DNA of 64,000 nt from Chromobacterium haemolyticum (lineage in GTDB: Bacteria; Pseudomonadota; Gammaproteobacteria; Burkholderiales; Chromobacteriaceae), in NCBI RefSeq assembly GCF_002081825.1, contig NZ_MUKU01000002.1, positions 62,001 to 126,000 of the forward strand, read 5' to 3'. The position numbers and the translations under genes were made by a program. The notes under the pieces are model-generated. The model was given only the letters and a program-made list of their open reading frames with translations. It ran no database searches and had not been told where the DNA came from. This document shows, piece by piece, positions 8,631 to 15,568 of the stretch (position 1 is the stretch's first letter; each line of letters begins with the position of its first letter).

Positions 8631-11204
8631 TTACAACCGCAAGGCCGTCAGCAAGGCGTTCTCCAGCGCCAGCACCGTCTTATCGTCGTTGAGGCCGGGG
8701 CCGGAGATCAGGAAGGAGTCTTCGGCGCGGCTGCCCAGAGTCATGATCTTGGCGGATTGCACATTCATCCGGTAGTCGGACAGCACTTTGGCGATGCGCG
8801 CCAGCAGGCCGGGGCGGTCCCCGGCGACGATGGACAGCACGTAGAAGCTGGCTTTGTCATCCGGGCGAATCAAGATCTGCGGCGTGATTGGGAAGTGTTT
8901 GAGGTGGCGGCTGATGCGACCGGAGGCGGGCAGGCTCAATTCGCCCTCCTGGCGCAGGCACTCGGCCAGTTCGAACTCGATGAAATTGATCATGTCGCGA
9001 TAATCGCCGTCATGATGCTCGGGCACGAAGACGTGGAAAGTGTCCAGCGCGTAGCCGTGGCGGGTGGTGTAAACCTTGGCGTCGGCAATGCTGTAGTGGG
9101 TGCGGCCGAAAAAAGCGCAGGCGCGGGCGAACAGTTCCGGGCGGTCCCGGGTGTAGATCAGCACCTGGATGCCTTCGTGGTCGTCGGACAGCCGGGCGCG
9201 CACCAGCGGCCCGTCGGCATGGACGAAGCGGTTGAGCAGCCGCGCGTGCCAGGCGATCTCCTTGGCTTCGTGGCGCAGGAAGTAGACGGTGTCCAGCTCC
9301 TGCCACAGCGCGGCCTCCACGCCGCTCGGCACCGCGTGCAGGCGCAGCAGAGCCTGGGCCTGGTGTTTGCGCTCCTCAAGCTCCGAGGCGACGTCCAACT
9401 GGCCGCCGCGCACCAGTTGGCGCATCGCCGCGTGATAAAGGTCTTCCAGCAGCTTGGCTTTCCACGCGTTCCAGACTTTGGGGCTGGTGCCGCGGATATC
9501 GGCCACGGTCAGCAGGTAGAGCGCGGTCAGCCGGCGCGGCGTGCCGGCCAGTTCGGCGAAGCGGCGCACGGTTTCCGGGTCGTAAATGTCTTGCTTCTGC
9601 GCCACGCTGGACATGGTCAGGTGCTGACCCACCAGCCAGACCACTAGCTCGCCGTCTTCGGCCGGCAAGCCATGCTGGCGGCAAAAGTCCGCGGCGTCCG
9701 CCATGCCCAGCGTCGAGTGGTCGCCGCCGCGGCCCTTGGCAATGTCGTGGAACAGGCCGGCCAGGTACAGCGTTTCCGGCCGCTCGAAGTCGTTGATCAG
9801 CCGGGACATCAGCGGATATTCGTGGGTAAAGGCGCTGCTGGCGAAGCGGCGCAGATTGCGTACCACCATCAGGATGTGCTCGTCCACGGTGTAGACGTGG
9901 AACAGGTCGTGCTGCATCTGGCCGACGATGTGGCCGAAATTGGGCAGGTAGCGGCCCAGCACCCCGTATAGATTCATCCGCCGCAGGCAGCGCGTTAGTC
10001 CGTTGGGCTCCCGGAACAACTGCAGGAACAGCTCGCGGTTGCGCGGGTTGTTGCGAAAGCGTTCGTTGATGTGGCTGCGCGCGTGCCACAGTGCACGCAG
10101 CATGCGCGGAGCGAAACCGCTCAGTTCCGGGTTGCGCTGCAACATCAGAAAGGCTTCCAGAATGGCGGACGGGTATTTCTCGAACACGTCCGGCTGACGG
10201 ATGCCCAGCATGCCGTTGACCGAGTAGAAACGCTCGTTAAGGTTCTGAGTGACGCGCGGCACTTGGGAGTAGATCCTGCCGCGCAGATTGGGCAGCAGGA
10301 TGCCGTTGAGCTGGTTAACGGTTTTGGCGGCGCGGTAATACAGCTGCATCGCCTGTTCGCTGGCGCGCTTGGCCGGGGTGTCCTGCAGGCCCAGCGCTCG
10401 GCCCAATTGCTGTTGCAAATCGAATATCAGCCGATCTTCGCGCCGGTGCGCCAGCAGGTGCAGCTCGATGCGCAGGCCCAGCAACTGGCGTTCGCTGTGC
10501 TTGATCAGCCGCGCCTCGGCCAAAGTCAGGATGCCGCGGCGCACCAGCGCGTCCCAATTGTCGCCCAGGCCGATGGCCTTGCTGATCCACAGAATAGTGT
10601 GCAGATCGCGCAGGCCGCCCGGGCTTTCCTTGATATTGGGCTCCAGATTGTTGCCGACGCCGAAGTGGCGAGTGTGGCGCTGTTGCTGTTCCTGGGTCTT
10701 GCCTTCGAAAAAGGCCAGCGGGTCGCGCTGGCGGTCCAGCAGTGTGCTCATGCGTCGCCAGGGTGCGGCATCGCCGGCGATTAGCCTGTTTTCAAGCAGA
10801 TTGGTTTCAATGGTGATGTCGCCGCGCGCCTCGGACAAGCATTCCTCGACAGTGCGCACGCTGTGGCCTATTTCCAGACCCACGTCCCATAATTGGCTGA
10901 TGAAGGCGCCGACGCGTTCGCCCACCTCCGGCGAGGGCGGCTGGTCCAGCAGCACCAGCAGGTCGATGTCGGAGTGGGGGAAAAGCTGGCCGCGGCCGTA
11001 ACCGCCCACGGCGATCAGGCTGGCGACGCCGTCCAGGCCGGATTCCGCCCACAGTGCTTGCAAGGCGCCGTCCACCGTCTGGCTGTGCCGCTTCAGATAC
11101 TCCTGAGGATTGCGCTGCTCGCGGTATTGCCCGGTCAGAGCCTGACGTTTGCCGGCCAGATCCTGGCGCATGCGGGCGAGGGAGTCCGCGGCCGGCGAGC
11201 TCAT
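8631..11204 (-). CDS. glnD: Bifunctional [protein-PII] uridylyltransferase / uridylyl-removing enzyme
   Basis: Primary nitrogen sensor that adds or removes UMP on PII proteins according to glutamine level. 857 residues. Nucleotidyltransferase motif GGYGRGQLFPHSDIDL at residues 67-82 (metal ligands Asp79, Asp81), HD hydrolase domain with His486-Asp487 in LFHDIAKG, and two C-terminal ACT domains (RDRPELFAR and GDRPGLLARIAKVL). It starts one base after the lptG stop, so it is the last gene of lptF-lptG-glnD. Its TAA stop lies inside the TTA flank of MITE copy A, which replaces any native 3' region. Confidence 0.97.
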   Translation of the reverse strand: MSSPAADSLARMRQDLAGKRQALTGQYREQRNPQEYLKRHSQTVDGALQALWAESGLDGVASLIAVGGYGRGQLFPHSDIDLLVLLDQPPSPEVGERVGAFISQLWDVGLEIGHSVRTVEECLSEARGDITIETNLLENRLIAGDAAPWRRMSTLLDRQRDPLAFFEGKTQEQQQRHTRHFGVGNNLEPNIKESPGGLRDLHTILWISKAIGLGDNWDALVRRGILTLAEARLIKHSERQLLGLRIELHLLAHRREDRLIFDLQQQLGRALGLQDTPAKRASEQAMQLYYRAAKTVNQLNGILLPNLRGRIYSQVPRVTQNLNERFYSVNGMLGIRQPDVFEKYPSAILEAFLMLQRNPELSGFAPRMLRALWHARSHINERFRNNPRNRELFLQLFREPNGLTRCLRRMNLYGVLGRYLPNFGHIVGQMQHDLFHVYTVDEHILMVVRNLRRFASSAFTHEYPLMSRLINDFERPETLYLAGLFHDIAKGRGGDHSTLGMADAADFCRQHGLPAEDGELVVWLVGQHLTMSSVAQKQDIYDPETVRRFAELAGTPRRLTALYLLTVADIRGTSPKVWNAWKAKLLEDLYHAAMRQLVRGGQLDVASELEERKHQAQALLRLHAVPSGVEAALWQELDTVYFLRHEAKEIAWHARLLNRFVHADGPLVRARLSDDHEGIQVLIYTRDRPELFARACAFFGRTHYSIADAKVYTTRHGYALDTFHVFVPEHHDGDYRDMINFIEFELAECLRQEGELSLPASGRISRHLKHFPITPQILIRPDDKASFYVLSIVAGDRPGLLARIAKVLSDYRMNVQSAKIMTLGSRAEDSFLISGPGLNDDKTVLALENALLTALRL

Positions 11205-11205
11205 G

Positions 11206-12282
11206 TCAGCGCCTTTCCTGTCTGGCGATGATGGCGACGCCCGCCACCAGGAACAGCAAGGTGGGCAGCGTGGCGGACAGGATGGGGTTCCAGTCGTATA
11301 GCAGGCCCAGATGGCCGAACAGACGGTTCACGAAGTGGAAGGCGATGCCCAGACAGATGCCGCCGAACAGGCGGATGCCCAGTTGGCCGTGGCGGCGCTG
11401 CTGCGGGGTGAAGGCCAGCGCCACCAGGGCCATTGAGATGCAGGCCAGCGGATAGAAGAGCTTGCTCCACAGTGCGATCTCATAGCGCTGGGTCTGTTGC
11501 TTGTTGCTGCGCAAGTGCTCCAGATAGGTCAGCAGCGCGCTGGCCGACATCTGTTCCGGCACGACCAGCAGCACCGACAGGATTTCCGGCTCGACGATGG
11601 ATTTCCAAGACAGCTCCGGATAATGGCGGCTGACCGACTGATCCGCGCCTAGCGTGGTTTCGCGCACATTGATCAGACGCCATTGCTGCTCGTCCTTGGA
11701 GAAGGAGCCGCGTTCGGCGTAACGGGTGCGAACCAGGCGGAAATCATTGTCGTAGGTGTAGATGCGCACGCCCAGCAGCGAGGTGTCCGGCAGCATCTCG
11801 TGAACGTTGATGAAGTTTTGATTGTCCTTGACCCAGATGCCGGAGCGGAATTCCTGCGCCACCATCGAGTGGGTGGCGGACAGCTTCAGGCTTTGCGCCT
11901 GCTGGCCGGCGCGAGGCGCCAGCACCTCGCCCAGCAGCACGGTGAGCAGGGCGAAGCCGAGGCCGAACTTCAGCAGCGTGGCGGCGATTTGCGGCAGCGT
12001 CACGCCGCTGGTGCGTATCACCGTGTATTCGCTGCTGGTGGCCAGCTGGGTCATCGCCACCATGCCGCCGATCAAGACCGCCAGCGGCATTAACTCGTAA
12101 GCGTGGCCGGGCATCAGCAGCGCGACATAGCCCAGCATTTTGCCCAGGGTGTAGCTGCCCTTGCCCAGATTGGGCACTTCGGCCAGCAGGTCGAAGAAGC
12201 CATACAGACCCAGCAGGGCCAGCAGGGTGAACAAGGTCGCCTGGCTCAGGGTGGCGACGATGTAGCGATGAATCAGTTTCAT
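11206..12282 (-). CDS. lptG: LPS export ABC transporter permease LptG
   Basis: Inner-membrane half of the LptB2FG extractor that moves lipopolysaccharide from the inner membrane to the LptC-A bridge. 358 residues with the LptF/LptG layout: three N-terminal membrane helices, a periplasmic beta-jellyroll domain (~residues 130-260) and three C-terminal helices. The SSEYTVIRTSGVT segment after helix 2 is the coupling-helix region characteristic of LptG. It follows lptF with a seven-base gap and precedes glnD with one base, so the three are almost certainly co-transcribed. Confidence 0.96.
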   Translation of the reverse strand: MKLIHRYIVATLSQATLFTLLALLGLYGFFDLLAEVPNLGKGSYTLGKMLGYVALLMPGHAYELMPLAVLIGGMVAMTQLATSSEYTVIRTSGVTLPQIAATLLKFGLGFALLTVLLGEVLAPRAGQQAQSLKLSATHSMVAQEFRSGIWVKDNQNFINVHEMLPDTSLLGVRIYTYDNDFRLVRTRYAERGSFSKDEQQWRLINVRETTLGADQSVSRHYPELSWKSIVEPEILSVLLVVPEQMSASALLTYLEHLRSNKQQTQRYEIALWSKLFYPLACISMALVALAFTPQQRRHGQLGIRLFGGICLGIAFHFVNRLFGHLGLLYDWNPILSATLPTLLFLVAGVAIIARQERR

Positions 12283-12289
12283 GACGGGA

Positions 12290-13390
12290 TCAGGATTTCC
12301 GGAACAACAGGGACAAGGCCTGGCCGATGGGACGGGCCGGCCGGTTGCGGTAGCTCAACAGCGCCAGCGCCAACGCCAGCATGGCCAAGTGCACCAGCAG
12401 CACCAGCCAGACGCCGGCTTTGCCCTGGGCCACCCAGTTGCGGGCCACGGTCAGTCCGTTCTGATAAACAAAGAAAACCAGCAAGGACAGCAGTAGATTG
12501 TAAGTCTGGCCGCTGCGCGGGTTGAAATAGGACATCGGGATCGCCAGCAGCGCCAGGATCACGCAGCTGATCGGCATCGACAGCCGCCAGGCCAGCTCGG
12601 CGCGGTAGTCGGAGGAATCCTGGCTCAGCAACTGGGCGGTGGGAATGGCCTGACGGTTGCCGGACGGGCCGGGTATCTGCTGACTTTCACCGATGCCGGC
12701 GGTGTAGCGTTGAAATTCCGCCACCTCGTAATTGGCGCTGCCGGGCTCGCCTACGTAGCGCTGTCCATGCTCCAACACCACCACGCGCTCGCCGTCCGGC
12801 TTAGTGGTAATAAAACCGGATTTGGCGAAAATGGTGGCCACTTTGCCGTCGGTGATTTCCTGCATGAAAATATTAGTGGCCGCGCCGTGCTCGCCGGAGT
12901 AGTTCTCGATGAAATAGACCTTGTTGGACGAGGCCGATTCCTTGAACACGCCGGGGGAGATCGCGGAAACCTCTTCGCGGCGTTTGATCTGTTCGGCATA
13001 GTCCTGGCTGCGTTGGTCGGCCCACGGGCCGATGAACAGGGTGACGCCGGCGATCAGCATCGCCAGCGGCAGGGTGAAGCGCATCACCGGCCACACCCAA
13101 TTGTTCAGCGACAGGCCGGAGCTGAGCCAGACCACCATCTCGTGATCGCGCCAAATACGGGTCAACACCACCAAAATAGTGGCGAAAACCGTCAAAATCA
13201 TCAATACCGGGAAAAAGCCCAGCGTGGTGAAACCAAGCACCGCGGCAACGGCCTCGTTGGCCATTTGTCCTTCGGCTGCGCGGCCTAGTAGATTGACTGC
13301 CTGAGTGGAAACGATAATCGCCAGGAGCACGATGAAAACGCCTAATGCGCTCAAAGTCAGCTCGCGAGTCAGGCTTTTTTGAAAAACCAT
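12290..13390 (-). CDS. lptF: LPS export ABC transporter permease LptF
   Basis: Partner of LptG in the lipopolysaccharide transporter. 366 residues; N-terminal helices, a periplasmic domain around residues 115-265, and C-terminal helices ending RPARPIGQALSLL. The motif RIWRDHEMVVWLSSGLS matches the LptF coupling region. First gene of lptF-lptG-glnD. It is divergent from pepA; its start codon is only 16 bases from the -35 box of the pepA promoter, so the two transcripts share a compact control region, as in many Gram-negatives. Confidence 0.96.
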   Translation of the reverse strand: MVFQKSLTRELTLSALGVFIVLLAIIVSTQAVNLLGRAAEGQMANEAVAAVLGFTTLGFFPVLMILTVFATILVVLTRIWRDHEMVVWLSSGLSLNNWVWPVMRFTLPLAMLIAGVTLFIGPWADQRSQDYAEQIKRREEVSAISPGVFKESASSNKVYFIENYSGEHGAATNIFMQEITDGKVATIFAKSGFITTKPDGERVVVLEHGQRYVGEPGSANYEVAEFQRYTAGIGESQQIPGPSGNRQAIPTAQLLSQDSSDYRAELAWRLSMPISCVILALLAIPMSYFNPRSGQTYNLLLSLLVFFVYQNGLTVARNWVAQGKAGVWLVLLVHLAMLALALALLSYRNRPARPIGQALSLLFRKS

Positions 13391-13405
13391 TTATTCAGTG
13401 CCTTT

Positions 13406-13435
13406 TTGACTTTTCATGAAAAGCATTGTGATAAT
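13406..13435 (+). promoter_or_regulatory. Predicted sigma-70 promoter of pepA-holC
   Basis: TTGACT (13406-13411), 18-base spacer, GATAAT (13430-13435), in part an extended -10 (TGTGATAAT). It predicts a leader of about 150 nt before the pepA ATG. No other strong candidate lies in the gap. Confidence 0.6.
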
Positions 13436-13591
13436 TCCGGGGACCATCCAGAAACGTCAAAAACAGACGATTTCGGAATCAACAACAAAATCCGTCTTCA
13501 CCGGAAGGCCGGGCCGTCAGGATTGTACCTGCGCATCGACGGCCGGTTAAGAGGTGGAGCTACAGACACTCGCTCTACACGGGAGTTCTCA

Positions 13592-15157
13592 ATGGAATTT
13601 AACATAAAAAGCGGCAGTCCGGAAAAGCAACGGGTAGCTTGCGTTATCGTCGGCGTATACGAATCCCGCAAGCTGACCTTCGCAGCGGATTTGCTGGATC
13701 GCATCTCAAATGGCTTCATCAGCGACGTGCTGCGTCACGGCGACATGGAAGGGAAATTGGGCAGCACGCTGGTGCTGCACTCGGTGCCGCACACTCTGTG
13801 CGACCGGGTGATGCTGGTGGGCTTGGGCAAGGAGAGAGAGTTCCGCGCCAAGGAATACCGCGAGGCGGTGCGGGCCTCGGTCAAGGCCCTGACCCAGACT
13901 TCAGCGGTGGAGGCGGTCAGCTACCTGAGCGAACTGACAGTCAAGAAGCACGATGTAGAGTGGATGATAGAGCAGGCGGCGGTGGTGACGTTGGACGCCT
14001 TGTACCGTTTCGACCGCTTCAAGAGCAAGGTGGACGAATCCGTCCGCGAGCCGCGCAAGCTGACGCTGGCGGTGCCGCGCCGCAGCGACCTCGCCGACGG
14101 TGAAAAGGGCCTGCAGCGCGGCTTGGCCATCGGCAGCGGCATGAGGCTGGCCAAGGATCTGGGCAATCTGCCGGGCAATGTTTGCACCCCCAGCTATCTG
14201 GGCGAAGAAGCGCGCCAGATGGCCGCGGCTTTCGGCGCGGACGCGGAACTCCTGGGCCCCAAGGAAATCGCCGAACTGGGCATGGGTTCTTTCCTGTCCG
14301 TGGCCAAGGGCAGCGTTGAAGAGGCGCGACTGATCGTGCTGCGCCACCACGGCGCCAAGGACAAGGGCGACAAGCCCATCGTCATGGTGGGCAAGGGCAT
14401 TACCTTCGATTCCGGGGGCATTTCGCTGAAGCCGGGCGAGGGCATGGACGAGATGAAGTACGATATGTGCGGCGCGGCCACCGTGCTGGGCGCCTTCCGC
14501 GCCGCAGTGGAAATGAACCTGCCGCTGAACCTGGTCGCCATCGTGCCCACTTGCGAAAACATGCCCAACGGCAACGCGCTGAAGCCGGGTGACATTGTCA
14601 CCTCGATGTCCGGCCAGACCATCGAGATTCTGAACACCGACGCCGAGGGCCGGCTGATCCTGTGCGACGCGCTGACCTACGCCGAGCGCTTCGACCCGGC
14701 GACCGTGATCGACGTGGCCACGCTGACCGGGGCCTGCGTGGTCGCGCTGGGTCATATCGCGACCGCGCTGTACAGCAACCAGGACAGTTTGGCGCGCGAG
14801 CTGCTGGCCGCTGGCGAGGAAGTGGCCGACCGCGCTTGGCACATGCCGCTGTGGGACGAGTACCAGGACATGTTGAAGAGCCCGTTCGCTGATATGGCGA
14901 ACATCGGCGGACGTCCGGGCGGCAGCATCACCGCGGCCTGCTTCCTGTCCCGCTACGCCAAGGCTTACGACTGGGCGCATCTGGATATCGCCGGCACCGC
15001 CTGGAAGGGCGGCAAGGACAAGGGCGCCACCGCGCGTCCGGTACCCTTGCTGGTGCAGTTCCTGCAAGACCGCGCGGATATCGCGCTGGGCAATGTGGTG
15101 CGACGCGGCCGTCCGCGCCGTGAAACCCCTGAAACGGTGGATGATGAGCAGGATTGA
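13592..15157 (+). CDS. pepA: Leucyl aminopeptidase (M17)
   Basis: Two-metal cytosolic aminopeptidase; in E. coli the same protein also binds DNA. 521 residues from the ATG at 13592, preceded by GGGAG (13581-13585); an in-frame GTG/ATG region further upstream overlaps lptF and encodes no conserved sequence. Metal and catalytic motifs are intact: VGKGITFDSGG (Lys268, Asp273) and NTDAEGRLIL (Asp350, Glu352), plus the GGRPGGSITA C-terminal motif. The protein runs about 25 residues past the usual end (after LLVQFLQDRAD) with a charged tail that overlaps the start of holC by 14 bases. Divergent from lptF. Confidence 0.96.
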   Translation: MEFNIKSGSPEKQRVACVIVGVYESRKLTFAADLLDRISNGFISDVLRHGDMEGKLGSTLVLHSVPHTLCDRVMLVGLGKEREFRAKEYREAVRASVKALTQTSAVEAVSYLSELTVKKHDVEWMIEQAAVVTLDALYRFDRFKSKVDESVREPRKLTLAVPRRSDLADGEKGLQRGLAIGSGMRLAKDLGNLPGNVCTPSYLGEEARQMAAAFGADAELLGPKEIAELGMGSFLSVAKGSVEEARLIVLRHHGAKDKGDKPIVMVGKGITFDSGGISLKPGEGMDEMKYDMCGAATVLGAFRAAVEMNLPLNLVAIVPTCENMPNGNALKPGDIVTSMSGQTIEILNTDAEGRLILCDALTYAERFDPATVIDVATLTGACVVALGHIATALYSNQDSLARELLAAGEEVADRAWHMPLWDEYQDMLKSPFADMANIGGRPGGSITAACFLSRYAKAYDWAHLDIAGTAWKGGKDKGATARPVPLLVQFLQDRADIALGNVVRRGRPRRETPETVDDEQD

Positions 15158-15566
15158 TTTTTACACCAAAGTGGCCGACCCGCAGGGCTTCGCCTGCCTG
15201 CTGGCGGCCACGGTGATGCGCAAGGGGGAGCGGCTGCTGGTCTGGTTCGACAGCGAGCAGCAGCTTGATACCTTCAGCCGGCAGCTGTGGAGTTTCGGCG
15301 ATACCCGCTTCGTGCCGCACTGCAGGCTGGGCGCAGACGAGGCGGCCGACACGCCGATCTGGCTGACCGCTCGCTTGCCGGATGCGTTGGAGCACCCGGT
15401 ATTGTTGAATCTGGGTTCGAATTTGCCGGAGCGGATGGAGCGCTTTGATCGTATTCTGGAAATAGTCGGACGCGACGAAGCGTCGCTGGAGACGGCGCGC
15501 CTGCGGTTCAAGGCGTATCGCGAGCGCGGTTATGCAATCGAACATCACGACATGAGCAACAAGTGA
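15144..15566 (+). CDS. holC: DNA polymerase III subunit chi
   Basis: Clamp-loader accessory subunit that links the polymerase III holoenzyme to single-strand binding protein. 140 residues, near the E. coli length (147). Typical features: MSRIDFYTKVADP start, a Rossmann-like core with LLVWFDSEQQLDTFSRQLWSF, and PVLLNLGSNLP. ATGs at 15141 and 15144 are both possible; 15144 gives the family-like N-terminus. It overlaps the pepA end and is followed after two bases by the repeat protein, so pepA-holC-repeat protein-adenosyltransferase form one transcription unit. Confidence 0.93.
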   Translation: MSRIDFYTKVADPQGFACLLAATVMRKGERLLVWFDSEQQLDTFSRQLWSFGDTRFVPHCRLGADEAADTPIWLTARLPDALEHPVLLNLGSNLPERMERFDRILEIVGRDEASLETARLRFKAYRERGYAIEHHDMSNK

Positions 15567-15568
15567 CC

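Noticed and set aside
13379-13591. Extra 71 codons at the pepA N-terminus
   Set aside because: They overlap lptF and the pepA promoter, are not PepA-like, and the ATG at 13592 has GGGAG upstream.
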